A stretch of DNA of 9,661 nt. Origin: Candidatus Bathyarchaeota archaeon (GTDB lineage: Archaea > Thermoproteota > Bathyarchaeia > Bathyarchaeales > Bathycorpusculaceae). The translations under genes and the position numbers were made by a program. Location of the stretch: contig DAOUSM010000019.1 of the NCBI GenBank assembly GCA_030627225.1, forward strand, positions 1 through 9,661, written 5' to 3'. The notes beneath the pieces were generated by a model that saw only the letters and a program-made list of their open reading frames with translations, was not told where the DNA came from and did not search any database. Shown here one piece after another: positions 1 through 5,311 of the stretch; position 1 is the stretch's first letter, and each line of letters begins with the position of its first letter.

Positions 1-182
1 CCATTCACTCTGGCGTGTTATGGTATTTTCAATGAAGTAGGCTCATTGTGACTAAGGGCGTTGCGGGTCTGTCCCGTGTCGCACTTAAACTCGTAGGAGA
101 AAGGAACAGAAGACGAGCGGATTTAGTCACGCCCACTTTTGGACCCCGCACACTCTAAAATTATTTGTGCCTTCTCTTTTTT
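1..182. other. Structured intergenic segment, possible ncRNA
   Basis: No confident gene lies here, but the DNA is rich in dyads. CCAT 1-4 pairs with ATGG 20-23. CAATGA 30-35 pairs with TCATTG 43-48. GTGACTAA 48-55 pairs perfectly with TTAGTCAC 123-130. Inside that helix are CGGG 64-67 with CCCG 73-76 and CTCGT 90-94 with ACGAG 113-117, which together make a three-way junction. GGGCGT 56-61 could instead pair with ACGCCC 129-134, giving a pseudoknot or a switch with the outer helix. A T-run at 177-182 could end a plus-strand transcript. As an alternative, a short plus-strand frame (GTG 48 to stop 156-158, 36 residues, basic, containing GERNRRRADL) is open, with an in-frame TGA at 33-35 just upstream. 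I do not recognise a known RNA family. Confidence 0.35.
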
Positions 183-263
183 AACCGTTTAGCTATCTAC
201 GAAGAATATGAAGAAGTTATTAGAAAGCCGGCTGTTGGATTCAGCACGTTTAAGCCGTCTTGA
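159..263 (+). pseudogene. Possible C-terminal gene remnant
   Basis: This short frame has no good start codon and ends at TGA 261-263. Its last part, residues reading IYEEYEEVIRKPAVGFSTF, has a protein-like composition (acidic helix, then a mixed tail). It lies in the same frame as the 36-residue open stretch at 48-158 and is separated from it by a single stop. This could be the eroded end of a gene belonging to the mobile element, or chance. I do not recognise the family. Confidence 0.2.
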
Positions 264-274
264 AAAGGAGCCTT

Positions 275-523
275 TCATGTTTGTTCTGTTTCTGTAGCAA
301 AAGGCTTTGAACCTTGAAAAAGGGTACTGTGCCTTGTAGTTGTTGGTTTATGTTTCCCAGAGTTTTGCTGACTAACAACAACTCTCATCCTCCGCCGGAC
401 CAGACCCGGCCGTAGTTGTCGTCGGGAACACAGCTGCAAACGACGACGACAACTGCCATTTTAGGATCCTGGGGGATTGGAACCCTTCGCTGAATAGGGG
501 AGGGGGTAGGTCAGTATTGGCAT
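275..523 (-). other. Chain of three tiny minus-strand frames
   Basis: Three ATG-started frames follow one another on the minus strand. The first, 523-461, is 20 codons and proline-rich. The second, 459-385, is 24 codons and begins MAVVVVVCSC. The third, 388-275, is 37 codons and begins MRVVVSQQNS. The first and second are separated by one base (TAA-A-ATG), and the second and third overlap as ATGA. Tight spacing is suggestive of coupled translation. However, the frames are short and of unusual composition, have no clear Shine-Dalgarno sequence, and overlie the 338-456 inverted repeats, which force repetitive GTT/GTC valine codons. Most likely they are chance frames or fragments of a decayed gene. 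Confidence 0.15.
338..456. repeat. Array of three hairpins with AGTTGT/ACAACT motif
   Basis: Three successive inverted repeats occur: AGTTGTTG 338-345 with CAACAACT 376-383 (8 bp, 30-base loop); GCCGG 394-398 with CCGGC 406-410 (5 bp, 7-base loop); and 412-424 with 444-456 (13 bp including one G-T pair, 19-base loop). AGTTGT occurs twice (338, 414) and ACAACT twice (378, 449), so the outer stems can exchange partners. The segment is more GC-rich than its surroundings. It could be an RNA structure, a protein-binding or replication site of the former element, or a small non-autonomous repeat. Function unknown. Confidence 0.45.
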
Positions 524-563
524 AAAAACAGTCAATAGCACAGGGTCCTGGCTGAAAAATATT

Positions 564-590
564 AGAGGGGGTCCCCCTCTCTATTTTTTT
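564..590. terminator. Palindromic terminator, probably bidirectional
   Basis: AGAGGGGG 564-571 and CCCCCTCT 573-580 are perfect inverted copies around a single T. As RNA this gives a 7-bp GC-rich stem with a 3-base loop. On the plus strand it is followed by CTA and seven T (584-590). On the minus strand it starts directly after the TAG (583-581) of the 45-residue gene and is followed by a weaker run of five T (559-555). It can therefore terminate the small minus-strand operon and any transcript from 1-560. Confidence 0.6.
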
Positions 591-718
591 GATGAGGCCT
601 TCTCCCTTTCAATTTCTAGAAGTCTCTTGATTAAGAGTTTGTATTCTGTGCCTTTTGAATTTGCCAGGCGTAAGCGAACTTCTCTTTCTGAAAGCGTCTC
701 TATTTCTTTTTCATTCAT
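581..718 (-). CDS. Small charged protein, 45 aa, unknown
   Basis: ATG at 718-716 to TAG at 583-581 encodes 45 residues beginning MNEKEIETLSEREVRLRLAN and ending KASSKK. It is rich in Glu, Lys, Arg and Leu, with heptad-like leucines (RLLEIEREK), so it probably forms one or two amphipathic helices; no membrane segment or signal is seen. The start overlaps the stop of the upstream minus-strand fragment as ATGA, a usual sign of translational coupling. GGCGG at 728-732, about nine bases before the start, may serve as ribosome site, and a strong hairpin terminator follows the stop at once. These three contextual signs make it more believable than its length alone would. It is read antisense to the start of the 655-1326 open frame. 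I do not recognise the family; a small regulator of a mobile element is possible but is inference. Confidence 0.5.
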   Translation of the reverse strand: MNEKEIETLSEREVRLRLANSKGTEYKLLIKRLLEIEREKASSKK

Positions 719-804
719 TCTTTGAAGCCGCCTACGAGTTTAGTCTTCTTTTTCCGTGGTTCATACCCGTATTTTTCTTTGATTTCCTTCAGGGACTTAA
801 GGAC
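715..804 (-). pseudogene. C-terminal fragment of truncated element gene
   Basis: A minus-strand frame of 29 codons ends at TGA 717-715. It is open back to a stop at 807-805, and no convincing start codon lies inside. The residues include LKEIKEKYGYEPRKKKTKLV, a lysine-rich hydrophilic tail typical of a protein C-terminus. Its TGA overlaps the ATG of the 45-residue gene. The frame stops exactly where similarity to the integrase begins on the other strand (about 793-804), so it appears to have lost its 5' part in a deletion that also removed the integrase N-terminus. The family cannot be told from 29 residues. Confidence 0.4.
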
Positions 805-1326
805 CTAGGAACGGATCCTGGCGAGCTGGCAAAACTGAGATGGATAGACGTCAACATGGAAAACAGAACAGTTAACATCAGACCAGTCAAGGGCCACAAT
901 CCAAGGATCCTAAAAGTTTCCGGCGAATTTATCAGAAGACTTCAAATCATGCCCAGAGAATCAGAATACATCTTTAATTATGGCAGCCTCAGAAGCGGCT
1001 ACGCCGATGCAAGGAAACGTTTAGCCAGAAAACTAAACAATCCAAGACTTAAAGCGGTCCACCTATCCACATTCAGACATTGGAAAGGCACAATGGAATA
1101 TCATAAGACCAAAGACATTCTACACGTCAAACAGTTGCTAGGCCACAAAAAGATTCAGAGCACCATGAAATACATAAACTTGGAAGCAGCAATATTCACG
1201 GATAGAAACGACGAATTTCACTCTGCAACAGCCAAAACAGTTGAAGAAGCCAGCAAACTCATTGAAGTAGGCTTTGAATACGTCTGCCACCATAATGGTA
1301 TTATGCTGATGAGAAAACGTAAGTGA
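793..1326 (+). pseudogene. Tyrosine recombinase/integrase, C-terminal remnant
   Basis: The frame from about 793 to the stop at 1324-1326 matches the catalytic half of archaeal phage-type integrases: a box I region (LKDLGTDPGELAKLRWIDV), STFRHWKGTMEYHKTKDILH, LLGHKKIQSTMKYINLE, and the typical tail TAKTVEEASKLIE...FEYVC...RKRK. The family acts on attachment sites by a Tyr-DNA intermediate. Retained are the box II Arg (codon 1075), the LGH His (1144) and the nucleophile Tyr (1171). At the box I Arg position there is Asp (codon 814; TDPGE where relatives have xRxGE), and the first His of HxxR is Ser (1066). The N-terminal arm/core-binding domain is absent. The frame is open back to a TTG at 655, giving 223 codons, but codons before about 793 encode Phe-rich residues that are the antisense of the minus-strand genes. 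I read it as an inactive remnant of an integrated element. Confidence 0.75.
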
Positions 1327-1360
1327 AATTTGATACCTACAGTAAAAGTTTCGAACCTAA

Positions 1361-1403
1361 GGCTTTATAAATATTAGGCTTTCTTTATAAGGAGTGATGT
1401 TTA
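1361..1403 (+). promoter_or_regulatory. tbp promoter and ribosome site
   Basis: GGCTTTATAAATATTA (1361-1376) contains a good archaeal TATA box, TTTATAAA at 1364-1371. A second weaker TTTATAA lies at 1384-1390. From the first, transcription should begin near 1392, giving a very short leader. AAGGAGTGA at 1389-1397 is a strong Shine-Dalgarno-like match nine bases before the ATG at 1404. Confidence 0.6.
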
Positions 1404-1964
1404 ATGCCTAAAGTTAAAGCTATAATAAACATTGAAAATGTTGTGGCTTCTGCAACCTTAAACCAGAAGGTTGATTTAAACGCTGTTGTGAAGGGTTATC
1501 CTAGCGTGGAGTATCGTCCTGAACAGTTTCCAGGACTGGTTTTCAGGCTGAAAAGGCCGAAGACAGCCACGTTGATTTTCAATTCTGGAAAGATGGTGTG
1601 CACGGGTGCGAAATCTGAAAAGGAAGCTCGAAGAGCGGTTATGAAGGTTATTAAGGAACTTAAAAATGGTGGGATAATAATCATAAGCAAACCAGAGATG
1701 AAAATTCAGAACATTGTTGCTTCCGCTAGCTTAGGCGGAATGATAGACCTGGAAAAGGCAACATACTCTCTTGGGAAAACAATGTATGAGCCGGAGCAGT
1801 TTCCAGGCTTGATCTACAGGATGGATGAGCCAAAAGTTGTCATATTATTGTTTGCAAGCGGCAAACTTGTTTGTACAGGAGCAAAAAGAGAACAAGATGT
1901 TTATGATTCCGTGCATAAACTCCACAAAATACTGGAAGAACAAGACCTCATATTTTATGAATAA
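1404..1964 (+). CDS. tbp: TATA-box-binding protein (TBP)
   Basis: General transcription factor that binds and bends the TATA box and, with TFB, recruits archaeal RNA polymerase. The 186 residues are the usual archaeal length and consist of two imperfect copies of the TBP fold, about residues 7-88 and 98-179. Matched motifs are EQFPGLVFRL (41-49) with SGKMVCTGAK (61-70), and EQFPGLIYRM (131-140) with SGKLVCTGAK (152-161). The DNA-intercalating phenylalanine pairs fall at F42/F59 and F133/F150, with the 17-residue spacing of the family. The linker between halves holds a run of four Ile. A short tail ends in acidic/aromatic residues. The ATG has a well-placed ribosome site and a TATA box. It converges with pyrE across 28 bases. 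Its neighbour upstream is mobile-element debris, so the gene lies at the border of an integration region; it looks intact. Confidence 0.97.
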   Translation: MPKVKAIINIENVVASATLNQKVDLNAVVKGYPSVEYRPEQFPGLVFRLKRPKTATLIFNSGKMVCTGAKSEKEARRAVMKVIKELKNGGIIIISKPEMKIQNIVASASLGGMIDLEKATYSLGKTMYEPEQFPGLIYRMDEPKVVILLFASGKLVCTGAKREQDVYDSVHKLHKILEEQDLIFYE

Positions 1965-1992
1965 ACACTCTAAACTTTCGGTTCAGCCACTT
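1965..1992 (+). terminator. T-rich convergent spacer after tbp
   Basis: Only 28 bases separate the tbp stop from the pyrE stop. The plus strand carries TTTTA and, just inside the pyrE end, TTTTT at 2000-2004. Archaeal polymerase often ends at such U-runs without a hairpin. No stable stem is seen, so termination here is inferred. Confidence 0.35.
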
Positions 1993-2616
1993 TTATTCCT
2001 TTTTAATCTGCTTCAAAATGGTTTTCAACTGCTCTTCGTCTATGGTTCCAATTTCGTATAGCTTGTTGGCTATCTCGCTCATCCTAAGCAATGCATGAAG
2101 CTTGATTCCGCTCTTCCCAAGTTTTTCTCTTCCACCCTCTTCCCTGTCTAGAAGCACCGCCGCATCGGTTACCACTCCACCTTCAGCTATTATAGCTTCC
2201 GCCGCCTCTACTAGGGATAAACCAGTTGTGATCAAGTCGTCAATTAGTAAAACACGGTCTCCGGGTGCAATGATCCCCTCTATTCTTCTTTGTCTTCCAT
2301 GAAGTCGTACACCCTTGCGGATGTAGAGGAATGGTTTCTGCAGGTTGTAGGCGATTAAGGATGCAAAGGGTATGCCAGCAACCGGAATTCCAGCTATCCT
2401 CTCAAAGTTCTTCACGCCTATTTCTTCTTTTATGAAATTCACGTAGAAGTTGCAGATTTCTTGAAAAGCGTCTGGAAAGCTTGGAACTATCCTTAAGTCT
2501 ACGTAGTACGGGCTTATTTTCCCGCTTGTGAGCTTGAAAACTCCGAACTGTAAGGCACCTATCTTATTTAGAATTTTACAAATCTCAACTTTGATGGATT
2601 CTCCACTTTTTTCCAT
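1993..2616 (-). CDS. pyrE: Orotate phosphoribosyltransferase
   Basis: Transfers phosphoribosyl from PRPP to orotate, giving OMP, the fifth step of de novo pyrimidine synthesis, in the cytoplasm. Numbering from the TTG at 2622 (209 residues), the PRPP-binding motif VLLIDDLITTG is at 124-134. FKLTSGKISPYYVDLR (29-44) is the N-terminal substrate segment, and RKGVRLHGRQRRIEG (102-116) is the flexible catalytic loop with the family's Lys/His. GIPVAGIPFA (78-87) is the usual conserved loop. I prefer the ATG at 2616 (207 residues) because the GGCGTGA before it then lies at normal distance; TTG 2622 is the alternative. It follows the MBL hydrolase gene by 4-10 bases and is surely co-transcribed with it. 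Other pyr genes are not in the window. Length and motifs are complete. Confidence 0.95.
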   Translation of the reverse strand: MEKSGESIKVEICKILNKIGALQFGVFKLTSGKISPYYVDLRIVPSFPDAFQEICNFYVNFIKEEIGVKNFERIAGIPVAGIPFASLIAYNLQKPFLYIRKGVRLHGRQRRIEGIIAPGDRVLLIDDLITTGLSLVEAAEAIIAEGGVVTDAAVLLDREEGGREKLGKSGIKLHALLRMSEIANKLYEIGTIDEEQLKTILKQIKKE

Positions 2617-2626
2617 AGGCAATGTT

Positions 2627-3325
2627 TCACGCCTTCTTAGAAACTTTGTAGATCTTACCTACTTCCGGGATTAAACATGTGACGTTTGGCATTTCTGTCT
2701 TAAGAAGCTCAGCGAATTTCTTCAAGTCTGCTGTTGAGCCAGTGTGATAGGGAACAGTAACCTTAGGCTTTGTTAATCTTGCAATTTCAACACCGGTTTC
2801 AGGCGAGGTGCCAGGTGCAATCCCAACAGTACAGAAGACGACATCAAGTTTTTCTCTCTCGCCTATTGTCGCCATTTCTGGGAACGGTAAACTGTCTGCT
2901 GTGTGGAAAACTTTGACCCCGCCCTCACTTGTAATAATGAAGGATACAGGAGTGGCTGCTGGTGGATGATTACAATCTTCAGCTTTTACTGAAACTTCGT
3001 CAAACTTCACCTCTGAACCCGGCTGAACTTCATGCAATTTTTCTGGAGGAATTACGTTCCGCAATCTTTTTGCAGATGTCGGGTCAGCAACCATTGCACA
3101 TTGCGTGAGTTTATGGATTTCTGAAACAAGTGATTGGTCAAAATGGTCATAATGTTCGTGTGTGATTAAAACCGCGTCGACGTTTTTGAAGTCTCGGGCT
3201 CTAACATCGACGGGGTCTATAACCAGTGTTTTTGAGGGTGTTTTAATGGTTACTCCAGCATAGCGGTTAAGCCACACAAATAGGATTTCGTTTTTTTCAG
3301 GAACTTTTGTTTCGATCGACATCAC
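2627..3325 (-). CDS. MBL-fold metal-dependent hydrolase, UlaG-like
   Basis: Metallo-beta-lactamase-fold protein of the UlaG/UPF0173 type (COG2220), 232 residues, cytosolic. The metal-binding signature THEHYDHFD is at 55-63 (H56, H58, D60, H61), with further ligands likely at H120 (CNHPP), in HTADS (141-145) and H194 (PYHTG). The N-terminus (FVWLNRYAGVTIKTPSKTL) matches the first strands of this group, which starts with a 'WxGHAxxxI' type pattern. Family members include UlaG lactonase, but most archaeal copies have no known substrate. The start is GTG 3325 immediately followed by ATG 3322; both are possible. It is the first gene of a two-gene operon with pyrE, so a role in nucleotide metabolism is conceivable, but this is inference from position only. 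It diverges from the larA-like gene. Confidence 0.85.
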   Translation of the reverse strand: MMSIETKVPEKNEILFVWLNRYAGVTIKTPSKTLVIDPVDVRARDFKNVDAVLITHEHYDHFDQSLVSEIHKLTQCAMVADPTSAKRLRNVIPPEKLHEVQPGSEVKFDEVSVKAEDCNHPPAATPVSFIITSEGGVKVFHTADSLPFPEMATIGEREKLDVVFCTVGIAPGTSPETGVEIARLTKPKVTVPYHTGSTADLKKFAELLKTEMPNVTCLIPEVGKIYKVSKKA

Positions 3326-3436
3326 AATCCCAGAAAAGATTATTGCATTAAATGCTTAAAAGATCTTTGATGAGGAATCTCCGTTACACTTAAAAGACTT
3401 ATAAGAACCTTTAACTTCCATCGGAGCGAAGCAAAC
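3326..3436. promoter_or_regulatory. Divergent promoter region, MBL hydrolase / larA-like
   Basis: This 111-base AT-rich spacer holds start signals in both directions. Leftward, CTTTTAAG (complement of 3355-3362) is TATA-like and about 33 bases before the GTG, so the leader would be only about 7-10 bases. Rightward, CTTAAAAG (3389-3396) and CTTATAAG (3398-3405) are both TATA-like; the first would leave a leader that still includes GGAG at 3423-3426, ten bases before the ATG at 3437. The CTTAAAAG sequence occurs at both promoters (3355 and 3389), which may simply reflect the TATA consensus. Confidence 0.45.
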
Positions 3437-4711
3437 ATGGTTGATGTGTGGCTTCCCTATGGGAAAACAGAGATTTGCGTGAGGGTTCCAACGCGGAATT
3501 TTTTGGGGTCAATTGAACCGAGGGAGAAGCCAGGAGTACCAGATGCTAGGGCGGAAATTGAAAGGGCTTTAAGGGAGCCTATTGGCTCCAAGACTTTAAG
3601 TGAAATTGTTAAGCCTGAACATAAAGTGGCAATTGTTGTTGATGATGTAACTAGACCTGCACCAAGCTATCTTATGGTTCCGCCAATACTTGATGAGTTA
3701 AACATGGCTGGTGTTAGAGATGAAAACATAACTGTTATTTTTGGTTGTGGCACGCACAGGGCTGTTACACGTGAAGAAGCTGTAAAATTGTTGGGTGAAG
3801 AAGTTCTCAACCGTGTGAAAGCCATAAGCCACGATTGCAAGGCTCAAGACCTAGTTTATGTAGGTAAAACTCGGAAACATGGAACAGCAGTCTATTTAAA
3901 CCGTGTTTTCGCTGAAGCGGATGTGAAAATCTTAACAGGAGACATATGTTTCCATTATTATGCTGGTTATGGCGGAGGAAGAAAGAGCGTTTTACCTGCA
4001 GTTGCTGGCGAAGAAACGATAAAACGTAATCATGCAATGCTTTTGCATCCGAACGCAAAAACCGGAGTTTTGGAAGGAAATCCAATCCATGAGGACATGG
4101 ATGAAGCTGCAAAACTCGCAAAAGTGGACTTCATTTTAAATGTTGTAATTAACAGTAAAGGCGAAGTTGTTAAAGCGTTTGCAGGTGATTTGGAGCAAGC
4201 GTTCTATGAAGGGGTAAAAATTGTTGACGAAATGTATCGCATATCAGTAGATCGCAAAGCAGACATAGTTGTCGTTAGTCCAGGTGGAAATCCGGCAGAC
4301 GTAAACCTTTTCCAAGCCTACAAGGGTGTTGACAACGCCCTCGAAGTAGTTAAGCGCGGTGGAGTAATAATCCTTGTAGCCGAATGTCCGGAGGGTCACG
4401 GAAACCAAGTTTTTTATGATTGGATGGTTAGGTTTAAGGATTTAAAAGCTGTTGAAAGAGGGATTAAACGTAATTTTGTTTTAGGCGGACACAAAGCCTA
4501 TTATTTGATGAAGGCTTTGCAAAAGGTTCAGATAATTTTGGTTTCGTCGATGCCAGATTATTATGCCGCGAACATTTTTAAACTGAAAACAGCAAGAGCT
4601 GTAAACGATGCGTTAAGTGAAGCTTTCAGTATGGTTGGAAAAAACGCAAAAGTCTGGGCGATTCCATATGGAAACTTTACGCTGCCCGAAGTAAAAACAG
4701 GCGGGGAATGA
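3437..4711 (+). CDS. larA: LarA-family nickel-pincer racemase (DUF2088)
   Basis: Member of the lactate racemase LarA family, which interconverts 2-hydroxy acid stereoisomers through a covalently bound nickel-pincer nucleotide (NPN). The 424 residues carry the whole known set: DDVTRPAP (69-76, with R73), GTHR (H107), FHYYAGYGGGRKS with H173 and K183 (the NPN-linking lysine), NHAMLLHPNAKTG with H199, and NLFQAYKG with Q293 and K296. These map one residue off the Lactobacillus plantarum positions H108, H174, K184 and H200, so the enzyme looks catalytic. A GGAG ten bases before the ATG supports this start. LarB, LarC and LarE, which make the cofactor, are not in the window and must lie elsewhere if it is active. 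The family includes lactate, malate and other racemases/epimerases, so the substrate is not fixed. It appears monocistronic: the next gene has its own promoter-like sequence. Confidence 0.88.
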   Translation: MVDVWLPYGKTEICVRVPTRNFLGSIEPREKPGVPDARAEIERALREPIGSKTLSEIVKPEHKVAIVVDDVTRPAPSYLMVPPILDELNMAGVRDENITVIFGCGTHRAVTREEAVKLLGEEVLNRVKAISHDCKAQDLVYVGKTRKHGTAVYLNRVFAEADVKILTGDICFHYYAGYGGGRKSVLPAVAGEETIKRNHAMLLHPNAKTGVLEGNPIHEDMDEAAKLAKVDFILNVVINSKGEVVKAFAGDLEQAFYEGVKIVDEMYRISVDRKADIVVVSPGGNPADVNLFQAYKGVDNALEVVKRGGVIILVAECPEGHGNQVFYDWMVRFKDLKAVERGIKRNFVLGGHKAYYLMKALQKVQIILVSSMPDYYAANIFKLKTARAVNDALSEAFSMVGKNAKVWAIPYGNFTLPEVKTGGE

Positions 4712-4734
4712 AAGGCTTTGGAAGTTTTCAAAAA

Positions 4735-4772
4735 GCAGTTAAATACGAAAGGAAGTTAAGATAACTCAAATT
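4735..4772 (+). promoter_or_regulatory. Promoter of acetyltransferase gene, leaderless start
   Basis: AAGCAGTTAAATACG (4733-4747) contains a TATA-like GTTAAATAC (4738-4746) about 26-30 bases before the ATG at 4773, and no Shine-Dalgarno sequence is present. The arrangement fits a leaderless or near-leaderless archaeal mRNA. Confidence 0.4.
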
Positions 4773-5288
4773 ATGTTAAAGGCGGAATGGAAGGGACAAG
4801 GCTTGCAACAGACCTTCAAAATGCGGAAATTCAACCTAAACGATTTGAAATGCGTTACGTATATTAACCGTGTCTGTTTACCAGAGAACTACACAGACTA
4901 CTTCTTTGTTGATTTGCACCGCAGGTTTCCAGAAACCTTCATTGTTGCTGAGGAAAACGGAGAAATTGTAGGCTATATAATGTGCCGTATCGAAATGGGC
5001 TTATCGGGATTCGGTTTTCATGGCTTAATCAAGAAGGGACATATTGTTTCGGTGGCTGTTCTGCCTCCGCACAGAGGTAAAGGCATAGGGAAAGCTTTGA
5101 TTATTAAAGCTATGGAAAACATGCAACTGTACAATGCGAAACAATGCTTTCTGGAGGTTAGAACAACCAACACAACAGCAATTAACCTATACGAAAAGTT
5201 AGGGTTCCAAATCACCCGCACAATTCGAAGCTACTATGCTGATGGAGAAGACGCATACGTAATGACAAGAAGACTTCCTTTCGAATAG
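4773..5288 (+). CDS. rimI: Archaeal Ard1-type protein N-acetyltransferase
   Basis: GNAT acetyltransferase of the archaeal Ard1/RimI group, which acetylates protein N-termini with acetyl-CoA; it resembles Saccharolobus Ard1 and eukaryotic Naa10. In 171 residues: LPENYTDYFF (36-45) is the substrate-side motif; VGYIMCRIE (66-74) and KGHIVSVAVLPPHRGKGIG (88-106) form the core, with the acetyl-CoA pyrophosphate loop R101-G-K-G-I-G106; FLEVRTTNTTAINLYEKLGF (126-145) and YYADGEDAYVM (154-164) are hallmark C-terminal motifs of the archaeal enzyme. ATG 4773 gives a 16-residue extension before the domain; ATG 4821 (M17) is an alternative and would leave a more usual length near 155. No ribosome site precedes 4773, consistent with a leaderless transcript. 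It lies 23 bases before the MarC gene and may share a transcript with it. Confidence 0.9.
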   Translation: MLKAEWKGQGLQQTFKMRKFNLNDLKCVTYINRVCLPENYTDYFFVDLHRRFPETFIVAEENGEIVGYIMCRIEMGLSGFGFHGLIKKGHIVSVAVLPPHRGKGIGKALIIKAMENMQLYNAKQCFLEVRTTNTTAINLYEKLGFQITRTIRSYYADGEDAYVMTRRLPFE

Positions 5289-5311
5289 TTTGCCATTTTG
5301 AGATGATGTGA

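Noticed and set aside
52..89. Minus strand resembles a piece of archaeal 16S rRNA (GTTTAAGTGCGAC ... GACCCGC ... CCCTTAGT)
   Set aside because: Only short islands agree; the flanks on both sides do not continue as 16S, and the hairpin at 90-117 is not an rRNA feature. Treated as coincidence.
208..297. 29-codon plus-strand ATG frame beginning MKKLLESRLL
   Set aside because: No ribosome site, and it overlaps the better-looking frame 159-263; too short to support.
338..456. CRISPR-like array
   Set aside because: Repeats are inverted and unequal, without regular spacers; no cas genes are present.
470..490. T-arm-like GGGTTCCAATCCC on the minus strand, possible tRNA or attachment site
   Set aside because: Position 57 would be C instead of a purine, only three stem pairs form, and no acceptor, D or anticodon arm is found around it.
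655..792. Phe-rich membrane-like N-terminus of the integrase frame
   Set aside because: It is the antisense of a Lys/Glu-rich coding strand with operon signals, and integrases have no such anchor.
1..1330. SSV-type integration with split integrase beside a tRNA
   Set aside because: No tRNA or tRNA 3' fragment is visible next to the integrase remnant; a deletion junction explains the truncation better.
3807..4121. 104-codon minus-strand frame inside the larA-like gene
   Set aside because: Shadow of a strongly conserved gene on the other strand.
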